The position numbers and the translations under genes are program-made. Positions 1 through 10,145 of a stretch of 64,000 nucleotides of DNA are shown here, one piece after another (the stretch's first letter is position 1; the number at the start of each line of letters is the position of its first letter). The notes beneath the pieces are model-generated. The model was not told the DNA's origin, did no database searches, and saw only the letters and a program-made list of their open reading frames with translations. The DNA comes from Mumia sp. Pv4-285. Lineage in GTDB: Bacteria; Actinomycetota; Actinomycetes; Propionibacteriales; Nocardioidaceae. The stretch is from contig NZ_CP162023.1 in assembly GCF_041320275.1 (NCBI RefSeq), forward strand, positions 1,984,001-2,048,000, in the 5' to 3' direction.

Positions 1-165
1 CCCGCTGACGACCTGATCAAGGTCGCCGACGAGGTGGGGGCCGAGTTCATCGTGATCGGTCTCCGTCGCAGGTCGCCCGTCGGCAAGCTCATCCTGGGCA
101 GCAACGCGCAGCGGGTCCTGCTGGACGCGACGTGCCCGGTGCTCGCGGTCAAGGCGACGAGCTGA
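1..165 (+). CDS. Universal stress protein, C-terminal part (5' end outside window)
   Basis: The reading frame is open from the first base and ends with TGA at 163-165, giving 54 residues. It contains the Usp nucleotide-binding signature as [20 protein letters not shown], followed by the usual terminal beta-strand TCPVLAVKA. UspA-family proteins are small cytoplasmic ATP-binding alpha/beta proteins linked to stress and dormancy. Only the C-terminus is visible, so single versus tandem Usp domains cannot be decided. Confidence 0.85.
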   Translation, partial: PADDLIKVADEVGAEFIVIGLRRRSPVGKLILGSNAQRVLLDATCPVLAVKATS

Positions 166-356
166 CGACCTCGCAGGGGCGTAACGTTGGGCTGACGAAG
201 GACAAAGGTCGCGTTTCGGTCACGGTCCGAATTCGATGGCCGGGTGGTTCGTGGTTCGTCCCGAGCGCGTGGCACACTGGACGGTGCCGCGGTTGACGGG
301 AGGCCGGTTGATCGCGCCCTCGAACGCCTGCAGCGACCTTCTGGTCCAAGCACCCC

Positions 357-363
357 AAGGGAG
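357..363 (+). promoter_or_regulatory. Ribosome binding site deciding the sigA start
   Basis: AAGGGAG lies 7 nt before the GTG at 371. It supports the shorter 437-residue protein over the in-frame ATG at 236. Confidence 0.7.
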
Positions 364-370
364 TCACCTC

Positions 371-1662
<1,292 letters not shown>

Positions 1663-1684
<22 letters not shown>

Positions 1685-1715
1685 GCCTGCGCGACTACCT
1701 CGACTGAGCCTGCGC
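1663..1715 (+). repeat. 23-bp tandem duplication of the sigA 3' end
   Basis: The last codons and stop of sigA (unit beginning CCTGCGCGACTACCTCGACT, 1663-1685) are repeated perfectly at 1686-1708. A 7-bp start of a third copy follows at 1709-1715. The second unit lies after the stop codon, so the protein is unchanged. A perfect repeat without drift suggests a recent slippage event. Confidence 0.9.
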
Positions 1716-1725
1716 CACGAACGCG

Positions 1726-1763
1726 ACGAGCGCCGCGTACGGGACTCCGTACGCGGCGCTCGT
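1726..1763. terminator. Bidirectional hairpin terminator between sigA and phytase gene
   Basis: A perfect 16-bp inverted repeat (1726-1741 and 1748-1763, arm starting ACGAGCGCCGCG) surrounds a 6-nt loop. It sits between two convergent genes, 41 nt after the sigA stop and 12 nt from the phytase stop. There is no T-tract, as is common for actinobacterial hairpin terminators. Confidence 0.8.
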
Positions 1764-1775
1764 GCGTGACGTCCG

Positions 1776-3143
1776 TCAGAACCGGCCGACCTTGCCGAGG
1801 TCGACGAGCTTGAAGTTCGTGCTCACTCGCACCTCGCCGTCGGTGCCAGTGATGTCGGGCGCGTTCTCGCCGTCGTGGGTGACCAGTAGGCCTCGGGGAT
1901 ACTCGCGGCCGAGCGGCGTCGTGACGACGGCAGCACCATCACTGTGCTGGACCCCGTCGGATGCTGCGGAGTCGACGACCGCGAAGGTGTCGACGTAGCG
2001 CCAGCCTCGCTCGATCCGGAAGCGCGAGAACGTGCTGTCGCCCTGGCTCGAGGCGATCAACGTCCGCTCACCGTTGCGGCCGTACGCGATGGTGAGGCCC
2101 TCGGCGTCGGCGGTCAGGTGCTCGCCGCTGGCCGGCGACGTGCCGGTGGTCGTGCACTCCTCGGTCTCGGGGTCGTACGCCGCTGGTGCACCGAACTCCC
2201 GGACCCGCTCGACGAGGTCGGGCTTGCCCAGTCCGTCACGGCCCATCGGGACGCGCCAGACGCCGACGTCCTCCTGAGCGGCGTACAGAACGTCGGACTT
2301 GATATCCACGACCATGCCTTCGACCTGCGGTGCTTCGCCGGGCTCACCGCACGGGGTCCACGACCCACCCCCCGCAAGCGGGAACGTCGTGGGGAGCACG
2401 ACGTCGTCGACGGCCCGGTACGTGATCGTGCCGCTCGACGTCACGACTACGCGGAACAGACCCACGGTGGTGCGATGGCGCTGGCTGACGACCACGTACG
2501 GGAGGCCGCCGCGTGGATCCGGGCGCACGGTGAGCCCGTACCCGGTGGCCTGCTCCTCGACGGAGGCCTCGTCGGGTGAGAACAGGCGGGGTGCCCCGGA
2601 GGCGGTGATGTCTCGGAGGACGTCGCCCCGGCGGATGCCCGATCCGTCGATGGTGTAGAAGCGCAGGCGGTCGCGGCCGCGGTCCGTGACGACAGCGATG
2701 TCCTTCCGCTCCCCGCTGATGCGGACGCCGGTCGCGATGTCGACGTTGTTGAACCGGCTGGACTCCAGATCGTCGCCAGGCGCGACCGGTGCGTCGACGT
2801 GCTCGACGAGTCGGCCGCGCAGGTCGTAGGCGTCGAGGCCGCCGTTCTTGAGGGTGCCGAGAACGAGGCTCTTGGAACGGTCACGAGGTGCAACCCAGAT
2901 GGCCGGGTCGTCGGCGTCGGCGTTGCCGCCTGCGTCGTCGTCGAAGACTGATCGTGTCTCGACGGTCGCGGTCACCGGCCGCGACTTTGGCGAGCGGTCG
3001 GTGGTCGCCGCGGCAGGGAGCGTGGCTGCCAGGCCGAGTGCACCGACGACGGCGGCAGTGGCCAGGACCGCTGCGCGAGGACGGGCGTGGGGGAACGGAT
3101 GGTTCTGAGGCAGCGGTCGGTTGCGAGGTAGCGGACGGGCCAC
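1776..3143 (-). CDS. Secreted beta-propeller phytase
   Basis: A 455-residue protein predicted to remove phosphate from phytate outside the cell. The GTG start at 3143 was chosen because AGGAG (3149-3153) precedes it by 5 nt; an in-frame ATG at 3167 lacks a good site. An N-terminal signal peptide is visible: an Arg-rich n-region, the hydrophobic core AVLATAAVVGALGLAATLPA, and AATT near the cleavage point. The mature part starts with a DDPAIWV motif, continues with LGTLKNGGLDAYDL and RFNNVDI, and later has an AEGLTI repeat. This pattern is typical of the calcium-dependent beta-propeller phytase (BPP) family, whose acidic residues bind Ca2+ and phosphate. It converges on sigA. Close homologues are annotated simply as phytase; the substrate is inferred from the family. 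Confidence 0.88.
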   Translation of the reverse strand: MARPLPRNRPLPQNHPFPHARPRAAVLATAAVVGALGLAATLPAAATTDRSPKSRPVTATVETRSVFDDDAGGNADADDPAIWVAPRDRSKSLVLGTLKNGGLDAYDLRGRLVEHVDAPVAPGDDLESSRFNNVDIATGVRISGERKDIAVVTDRGRDRLRFYTIDGSGIRRGDVLRDITASGAPRLFSPDEASVEEQATGYGLTVRPDPRGGLPYVVVSQRHRTTVGLFRVVVTSSGTITYRAVDDVVLPTTFPLAGGGSWTPCGEPGEAPQVEGMVVDIKSDVLYAAQEDVGVWRVPMGRDGLGKPDLVERVREFGAPAAYDPETEECTTTGTSPASGEHLTADAEGLTIAYGRNGERTLIASSQGDSTFSRFRIERGWRYVDTFAVVDSAASDGVQHSDGAAVVTTPLGREYPRGLLVTHDGENAPDITGTDGEVRVSTNFKLVDLGKVGRF

Positions 3144-3148
3144 GAGAG

Positions 3149-3153
3149 CTCCT
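3149..3153 (-). promoter_or_regulatory. Ribosome binding site of phytase gene
   Basis: AGGAG on the minus strand lies 5 nt before the GTG at 3143 and decides the start. Confidence 0.6.
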
Positions 3154-3331
3154 GGGTTCGGGTGCATGAGCGGAACCACAGTCGTGCGGCAGGGCGACCT
3201 GACGGTGTCCTCGTCATGGACGGCGGGCGGCGTCCACGTGACGTGTCGGAGGTGAGGTGCCGTGAGGGTCGCAGCGTAGCGGCGTCGCGGGTGGGGGTGG
3301 TTCGTGAGCGCCGGTGGTTGCGGGACGCCGA

Positions 3332-3337
3332 TACGCT
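3332..3337 (+). promoter_or_regulatory. -10 hexamer TACGCT, leaderless promoter of rhomboid gene
   Basis: TACGCT ends 6 nt before the ATG at 3344, so transcription should start at or next to the start codon. The gene has no ribosome binding site. Confidence 0.55.
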
Positions 3338-3343
3338 GTGGGC

Positions 3344-3955
3344 ATGTCCACGACGAGCACGCCCGCACGTCGGTCGTACCTGGGGCCCACGATTCCCGTG
3401 CTCGTCATGCTCGGTGCCATGTGGCTGCTCGAGATCGTCGACGCGCTCCCGGGGGTGGTGCTCGACCAGCACGGCATCCGACCGCGAGACGCTGACGGCT
3501 TGTACGGGATCGCGGCCGCGCCGTTCCTGCACGGCGGGTTCGACCACCTGATCGCCAACACCACGGCGTTCCTTGTTCTCGGGATCCTTCTGTCGTACAC
3601 CGCGCCGTCACGGTTCTGGCCCGCCACGCTCGGCATCGTCCTCATCGGCGGGCTCGGCACCTGGCTGATCGGGGCGCCGTACACGATCCACATCGGAGCG
3701 AGCGGCCTTGTCTACGGCTACGCGGCCTTCCTCGTCTTCTGGGGGATAGTCACGCGTCGGATCATCTCTGTCCTCGTGGCGGTCGTCGTGGCGGTGATGT
3801 ACGGCGGGATCGTCGGAGGCGTCCTCCCCGGGCAAGCCGGCATCTCGTGGGAGGGACATCTGATGGGCGCCGTGGCCGGCGTCTTGATGGCGTGGTGGCT
3901 CGGACGTCGCGACAATCGTGAACGACGAGCGCAGCGCAGGACGTCGGCGTACTGA
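3344..3955 (+). CDS. Rhomboid-family intramembrane serine protease
   Basis: A 203-residue polytopic membrane protein expected to cleave substrate helices within the membrane. The family hallmarks are in order: HGGFDHLIANTTAF (the rhomboid HxxxxHxxxN-like helix, residues 63-75), the nucleophile in HIGASG (Ser120), and the partner His172 in WEGHLMGAVAG. Five to six hydrophobic segments are visible. The ATG at 3344 follows a TACGCT hexamer by 6 nt, arguing for a leaderless mRNA. It is divergent from the phytase gene. Natural substrates cannot be predicted from sequence. Confidence 0.9.
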   Translation: MSTTSTPARRSYLGPTIPVLVMLGAMWLLEIVDALPGVVLDQHGIRPRDADGLYGIAAAPFLHGGFDHLIANTTAFLVLGILLSYTAPSRFWPATLGIVLIGGLGTWLIGAPYTIHIGASGLVYGYAAFLVFWGIVTRRIISVLVAVVVAVMYGGIVGGVLPGQAGISWEGHLMGAVAGVLMAWWLGRRDNRERRAQRRTSAY

Positions 3956-3971
3956 TCAGCTGCGCTCGTCG
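3923..3971. terminator. Possible weak terminator at the end of the rhomboid gene
   Basis: A perfect 13-bp inverted repeat (CGACGAGCGCAGC at 3923-3935, complement at 3959-3971) spans the rhomboid stop codon. The 23-nt loop is long, so function is uncertain. It lies between convergent genes. Confidence 0.35.
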
Positions 3972-3989
3972 CTGATCCGGCACGCTCCT

Positions 3990-4043
3990 GGTGCTCACTG
4001 CCGTTCGGGCGGAAGGATCGGACGGTGCTCACTGCCGCTCGGG
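3990..4043. repeat. 20-bp direct repeat at the end of the HNH gene
   Basis: GGTGCTCACTGCCG plus six further bases occurs at 3990-4009 and again at 4024-4043 with one mismatch. The second copy contains the stop codon of the HNH gene, so this is a second case of a duplicated gene 3' end in the window. Confidence 0.7.
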
Positions 4044-5504
4044 GCGGTAGGCGCGGACGAGGTCGTGAAGGTGGCTCTCCATCGGGCTGCGGTCGTGGAG
4101 GTCGCGATAGGCGACCAGCGTCGGACCGTGGCCGGCGCGGTGGGGGCGCCGCGCCGTGTAGTGGTGGCCGGTAGGCGTCGTCCAGGTCACCGTGTCGGGC
4201 AGCCCAGCGCCGGCAGCGGCGCGATCGCCGTCGCCAGCGTCGTCGCGGCCGCTCGCGGAGGTGCGCACCGCCCACCCGCGCGTCTCCTTCACCAGGTTGT
4301 CGTGGCTGCAGGCACCTTGGCCGTTGACGACGGCTGTCGGTCCGCCGCTGCTGTGTCGGTGGACGTGATCGATGTCGGTGATGTCGCAGTCGCAGTACGG
4401 GCGGAGGCACTGGCCGTCCGTCGTCCTGATAAGGCGCGCGAGGCGCGCGGGAAAGCGGCGTCGACGGTCGTCGGCATCGCGCGGATCACCGTGGTCGTCG
4501 GTGAACAGACGGCGCACCCAGCTCGCCTCCCTGCCGGCGAGGCGACGACACAGGGCAGCGGGGATCGGCCCGTAGCCGTCCAGCACGCCAGGTGTGTCCT
4601 CGCTGCCGAACAGCGTCTCGGGCCGCATCAGGAGCCCGACCTCGGCCGGGAGCACGGGCGAGGAGCCGTCGGGATCACCCACTGAGACGCCGATGAGCGC
4701 CTCGACCGCGAGGTCGGCGGCGATCTGACGCGTCGTCCGGTCGAGCCGGGACCCAGGGCTGCTGACGGCGTCGCGGTGGAGGCGGCGCCACGCGCTGATC
4801 GCGTGCTCAGCAGGCGCCCTGACCGTCAGCTCCGCCATCGCGTCGGGAAGTCGGCGCAGACGGACGTGCCGGGTCGCCCGAGCGGCCTGAGCCCTAGCGG
4901 CACCGCCCTCCGCGTCCAGGGCGAGCACGTGGCGCCGCGCGGCTGCTGAGGCTTCGCGCACGGACATGCCGACGAGGCTCGCCGCGAGGAGCTCGTCGAC
5001 GCGTCGACGCAGGCGGCGATCGAGGGACGCCGTCTCCGCGCAGACAGCAGCGGCAACGGCGGCGCTGATCGCTCCGTCGCGGAGGAGAGCGTGGGTCATC
5101 GGATGCTCGCGGAGCGCGACCGCGACATCGAGGGCGTGCTGTCCGGCACCGTTGCCGACACCGCGGGCCATGCCGACCTCGGCGCGAAGCGAGCGAGCAC
5201 GGTTGCGGTCGCTCACCGGGCCCGGCTCGGCCTCGGTGCTTGCACGCCGGTGCTCGAGCGCCGACACGGCATCGTGCTGGATGCCCTGGGCGATCCGGAC
5301 CACGGACTCGCACGCCGCGATGACCTCGACCTCGGCGGCGCCTGCCGCGAGGTGCGACTCGTGGGCGTCGGCGACGACAGCGAGCGCGTGGGCGACGACC
5401 TCGCCCACGCGCTCGAGCAGTGCGTCGAGGACCGCGTCGGCGAAGCCGCCGTCGGGTGGGGGATCACCCTCCGGCCGCGCCGATGACACGCCCTGTTCGA
5501 TCAT
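4029..5504 (-). CDS. DUF222 / 13E12-type HNH endonuclease
   Basis: A 491-residue protein of the actinobacterial 13E12 repeat family. The long alpha-helical N-terminal part (DUF222, roughly residues 20-330) is rich in Ala and Arg. A C-terminal HNH module follows with DGQCLRPYCDCDITDIDHV and later GACSHDNLVKE, supplying the metal- and DNA-binding Cys and His residues. The ATG at 5504 was chosen because it carries a TACTGT -10 hexamer 7 nt upstream and an SOS-like box over the start; an ATG at 5552 is a less likely alternative. Several mycobacterial 13E12 genes are known to be LexA-controlled, which agrees. The biological role of this family is still unclear; nuclease activity is inferred from the HNH residues. 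Confidence 0.85.
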   Translation of the reverse strand: MIEQGVSSARPEGDPPPDGGFADAVLDALLERVGEVVAHALAVVADAHESHLAAGAAEVEVIAACESVVRIAQGIQHDAVSALEHRRASTEAEPGPVSDRNRARSLRAEVGMARGVGNGAGQHALDVAVALREHPMTHALLRDGAISAAVAAAVCAETASLDRRLRRRVDELLAASLVGMSVREASAAARRHVLALDAEGGAARAQAARATRHVRLRRLPDAMAELTVRAPAEHAISAWRRLHRDAVSSPGSRLDRTTRQIAADLAVEALIGVSVGDPDGSSPVLPAEVGLLMRPETLFGSEDTPGVLDGYGPIPAALCRRLAGREASWVRRLFTDDHGDPRDADDRRRRFPARLARLIRTTDGQCLRPYCDCDITDIDHVHRHSSGGPTAVVNGQGACSHDNLVKETRGWAVRTSASGRDDAGDGDRAAAGAGLPDTVTWTTPTGHHYTARRPHRAGHGPTLVAYRDLHDRSPMESHLHDLVRAYRPERQ

Positions 5505-5512
5505 GCGTTCGA
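5497..5512 (-). promoter_or_regulatory. Predicted LexA (SOS) box over the HNH gene start
   Basis: On the minus strand TCGAAC-GCAT-GATCGA matches the actinobacterial SOS consensus TCGAAC-N4-GTTCGA with one mismatch. It overlaps the -10 hexamer TACTGT (5512-5517) and the ATG at 5504, an ideal place for repression. Confidence 0.6.
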
Positions 5513-5591
5513 CAGTAGAGGCGGCCGCTGACACCCCGCGAACCCCGTGCACATCACGCCGGCAGACGCGGCGGCGTACGGGTCGGCCAGC

Positions 5592-6074
5592 TCAGACCAG
5601 GACGACGCCGACGACCCAGAGGGTCGCAGACACGAGCCCCCCCGCGAGCTCGATGAGGATCGAGAGACCAGCGGCCTTCATCGCGTGCTTCGTCGACTCC
5701 CATGCGGCGGTGTGGGTGCGGTTGCGGCCGACCTCGAAGAGATACACGCCCAGGACGAAGCCCACGAACAGCCCCACGAACGGGATCACGAAGAAGCCGA
5801 CGATGCCGCAGAGTCCGCCGACGAGCATGGCGAGACCCGGCACACCGGCACGGTTCAGGCGCTTGCCGGGGATCGCGTACTGCACGACCAGCGCGACGGC
5901 GTACACGAGCGTTGCCAGCCCGAGCACGACCCAGCCGGTCGGCTCGCCGACACCGATCGCCCACACTCCGATCGCGACCAAGATGAGCAGTGAGCCGGGC
6001 AGGATCGGCACGATGATGCCCGCCAGCCCCACGACGATCGCGAGGCCGACGAGGACGGTGCCGAGGGTTCCCAT
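5592..6074 (-). CDS. DUF456 family integral membrane protein
   Basis: A 160-residue protein with four to five hydrophobic segments rich in Gly, Val and Leu. It has the DUF456 pattern: an N-terminal GLAGIIVPILPGSLLI helix, a central YAIPGKRLNRAGVPGL loop, and a Gly-rich GGLCGIVGFFVIPFVGLFVG hairpin. The family is widespread in Actinobacteria and has no assigned function. The ATG at 6074 gives a compact protein starting with MGTLGTVL. I see no convincing ribosome binding site and no TAnnnT at the leaderless distance, so the start is less certain. Confidence 0.8.
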   Translation of the reverse strand: MGTLGTVLVGLAIVVGLAGIIVPILPGSLLILVAIGVWAIGVGEPTGWVVLGLATLVYAVALVVQYAIPGKRLNRAGVPGLAMLVGGLCGIVGFFVIPFVGLFVGFVLGVYLFEVGRNRTHTAAWESTKHAMKAAGLSILIELAGGLVSATLWVVGVVLV

Positions 6075-6184
6075 GGGGGAAGGGTGCCAGATCGAGACCT
6101 GGGAGGGACTTCCGATGGGATACGTCGTCCGGTACAAAGCAGTTCGGATGTCGCGCTCCTGCGCGTCGTCACTGAAGGAGTCGC

Positions 6185-6307
6185 GTGGAAAGACCTGTCC
6201 GCAGTGCAGCCGTGGCGGCGATCGCAGCGGCGCTGACGATCAGCATCGGTGGAGGCGCGCCTGCCTCGTCGAGCGAGGACGACGACCGTACGACGATCGC
6301 GCGCTGA
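6185..6307 (+). CDS. Candidate 40-residue secreted peptide (or gene remnant)
   Basis: A GTG at 6185 is preceded by GAAGGAG (6174-6180) with a 4-nt spacer. It opens a 40-residue frame with a basic start (MERPVRSA), a hydrophobic core (AVAAIAAALTISIG), a small-residue cleavage-like site (GGGAPASSS) and an acidic tail. This looks like an intact signal peptide with almost no mature domain. It may be a real small secreted peptide or the 5' remnant of a lost exported protein. I do not recognise it. Confidence 0.35.
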   Translation: MERPVRSAAVAAIAAALTISIGGGAPASSSEDDDRTTIAR

Positions 6308-6566
6308 GGCGGACGGGCGCGATGAAGCGGGTGCGCGGCAAGCGGTACTTCGGTGGCTCGGCCATCCGCATGGCTCCTCGCTCGGTCGCCTCTCTCGGAG
6401 GTGTCGAAGGTGGTTCCGACATCCGCGTCGTTCTCAGGCGTGCCAGGCGTGGCGGTGAGCTCGGAGTCAGGGTAGCTAGCCTGGCGCGGCTCGCCCTGAG
6501 GACGCACCTCCGAGTTGAGTAGTCCCGCACTGGCCGGGGGTCTCGTCGGAGGTTCATGCTGAATCG
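6308..6566. other. Intergenic stretch without a supported gene
   Basis: No frame here combines plausible start signals with protein-like composition. The segment lies between two short damaged or minimal exported-protein frames and may be decayed coding DNA. A GGAGG (6548-6552) near its end precedes a 4-codon frame (ATG at 6556) whose TGA overlaps the GTG at 6567. Confidence 0.4.
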
Positions 6567-6853
6567 GTGATCCGACGCGTCGTCCTGGCCCTCGTGACCG
6601 CCCTTCTCCTCGCCCTCGCCGGCTGTGGCTCCGCGGGGCTGAGACGGGGGAGAGGCTCAGCACCTGGGTCCGCGAGGGGGAGGTCGTCGGCACCGCCGGC
6701 TCGCGCGACGGCGACGAGATCGAGGTCGTGGTGCGCTACGAGCGCAGGGTCGAGAAGGTGTTCGAGCCTCCCGAGACCGAGTACGTCTGCTACCGCTTCA
6801 CGCCGGACGCCGACGGGTCCACGGTGAGCTTCGGCCGTACGGGATGTCCTTGA
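6567..6853 (+). pseudogene. Frameshifted small lipoprotein
   Basis: The GTG at 6567 opens a clear lipoprotein signal peptide, MIRRVVLALVTALLLALAGC, with the lipobox Cys at residue 20. Shortly after, the frame turns into Arg/Ser-rich nonsense. Shifting frame in the G-run near 6635-6641 restores a sensible protein to TGA at 6851-6853: ETGERLSTWVREGEVVGTAG, then EIEVVVRYERRVEKVFEPP, YVCYRF and a C-terminal TGCP. A single missing base, probably one G, would explain this. Either the gene is broken, the sequence has an error, or the region is decoded by -1 frameshifting; the first two are likelier. Function unknown. Confidence 0.6.
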
Positions 6854-6863
6854 ACCACGAACG

Positions 6864-6898
6864 ACGAGGGCCCCGCACCATCGGTGCGGGGCCCTCGT
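6864..6898. terminator. Strong hairpin terminator
   Basis: A perfect 16-bp stem (ACGAGGGCCCCGCACC at 6864-6879, complement at 6883-6898) closes a 3-nt loop. It lies between the lipoprotein remnant and the convergent DUF7455 gene, so it can serve both directions. Confidence 0.85.
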
Positions 6899-6931
6899 AC
6901 GAGGTCATGCTGGGTCAGGTCGTGCTCGAGG

Positions 6932-7165
6932 TCAGTGCTCCTCGGCCGGCGCCGTCGCCGGGGTGGTGGTCGTGAGGCGGTCGCTCTCGTCGTGGATGGT
7001 CGCGGCGACCTCACGAAGCTTCTCGTCGTGCGCACGGGCGTGGTGGGCGCAGAACAAGAGCTCGAAGCCGCTGGCGAGCTCGGCTCGTACGTAGGCCTGG
7101 GCTCCACAACGGTCGCAACGATCAGCGGCGCTGAGGGCAGCGGTGGGGGCGACAGTAGTTGTCAC
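6932..7165 (-). CDS. DUF7455-type small zinc-ribbon-like protein
   Basis: A 77-residue cytoplasmic protein starting at a GTG (7165) preceded by AAGAGG. The core has two metal-ligand-like pairs, DRCDRCGAQAYV and FCAHHARAH, the usual layout of a short actinobacterial zinc-binding protein commonly found beside the sigma factor/topoisomerase IV locus. The tail is Thr- and Pro-rich. No function is established. It is divergent from parE, and its upstream region holds a short direct repeat (7179-7204). Confidence 0.8.
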   Translation of the reverse strand: MTTTVAPTAALSAADRCDRCGAQAYVRAELASGFELLFCAHHARAHDEKLREVAATIHDESDRLTTTTPATAPAEEH

Positions 7166-7478
7166 GTCTGACCTCTTCTCTTGAGCAATCGAGTTCTTGA
7201 GCAACGGTTCCAGCTTGGGTGGGGGCTCTCGCCTCCACCTGGTGCAACATCCAACCACGAGTCGGTGTTCCCCCGCCGGTGAGTCGGGCGAGTCGTTCCG
7301 ACATCGGCTTCGATGCAGCTGTGCCGACACCTCGAACGTACCCGGAGTCCGCAACCCATCCACGTCACCGAGAGCGGTGTGGCGCACGACACGCCGAAGC
7401 CGTCCGGGGCGGCGTGAGGCAGGTCCGTCGGACGGCGTCGGTAGATTGGCACCGTCGCGCCGGACGGTCCCGGGGCAC
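7166..7478. other. Divergent regulatory region between DUF7455 gene and parE
   Basis: This 313-bp region contains no supported gene. A 10-bp direct repeat (TCTTGAGCAA at 7179-7188 and 7195-7204) lies just upstream of the DUF7455 start. A TAGATT hexamer at 7442-7447 is the best -10 candidate for parE. Nothing else stands out. Confidence 0.5.
7442..7447 (+). promoter_or_regulatory. Candidate -10 hexamer of parE
   Basis: TAGATT, identical to the hexamer in front of the Pat-like gene, lies 31 nt before the GTG at 7479. I see no clear -35. Confidence 0.35.
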
Positions 7479-9554
<2,076 letters not shown>

Positions 9555-9590
9555 TCGTCCTGCGACGCGTACGTCGCTGGGCGTCAGCCC

Positions 9591-10133
9591 TCACACGACG
9601 TGCTCGAGCAGCCCCGAGTCGACGTCGTAGAGGAACCCGCCCGCCTTGACGTGCGGCGGGATCAACGGGTGCGAGTTGATCTTGTGCACCGACTCGGCGA
9701 GCTCGGCGCGCTGGTCGTTGATCGCGCCCAGGAACATCCACGTCGCGTCGGTGCCCGTCGCCTCGCCGATCCGGGCCTGCAGCGCCGACTCCGACGCGCT
9801 GGCCATCGCGCAACGCGTGTGCTCGACGACCATCACGCGGTCGACCTTCAGCAGGTTGGCGCCCAGGACGAGCGCGACGAGCACCTGCTCCGTCACCCGC
9901 CCGCCGGGGTTGCGCAGGATCTTGGCGTCACCGGGTTCGAGACCCACCATCCGGAGAGGGTCGATCCGGGAGTCCATGCAGGTCACGATCGCGACACCGG
10001 CACGCGCGACGCCGTCGAAACCGGCGAGGTCGAAGCTGTCGGAGTAGGCACGGTTCGCGGCGAGCAGATCCGCGAACCCGTCCTTGTCCGAGCCGTGCGT
10101 AGCGGAGCCTGGCGTGTCAGGGCCTGGAGTCAT
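9591..10133 (-). CDS. Beta-class carbonic anhydrase
   Basis: A 180-residue zinc enzyme interconverting CO2 and bicarbonate. The beta-class ligands are visible: Cys52 and the Asp54-Arg56 dyad in CMDSRIDP, then His105 and Cys108 in EHTRCAMAS. The HTRC segment replaces the common HTDCG but keeps both ligands. RNPGGRVTEQVLVAL is the typical helix after the first ligands. The ATG at 10133 lies 6 nt after TAGGCT, so the mRNA is probably leaderless. It is on the same strand as, and just downstream of nothing coupled to, its neighbours, so it is likely monocistronic. Confidence 0.9.
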   Translation of the reverse strand: MTPGPDTPGSATHGSDKDGFADLLAANRAYSDSFDLAGFDGVARAGVAIVTCMDSRIDPLRMVGLEPGDAKILRNPGGRVTEQVLVALVLGANLLKVDRVMVVEHTRCAMASASESALQARIGEATGTDATWMFLGAINDQRAELAESVHKINSHPLIPPHVKAGGFLYDVDSGLLEHVV

Positions 10134-10139
10134 GAGGGG

Positions 10140-10145
10140 AGCCTA
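10140..10145 (-). promoter_or_regulatory. -10 hexamer TAGGCT, leaderless promoter of carbonic anhydrase
   Basis: TAGGCT on the minus strand ends exactly 6 nt before the ATG at 10133. Confidence 0.55.

Noticed and set aside
9562-9577. Small palindrome GCGACG-CGTA-CGTCGC between parE and carbonic anhydrase
   Set aside because: A 6-bp stem with a 4-nt loop is too common in high-GC DNA to call a terminator.
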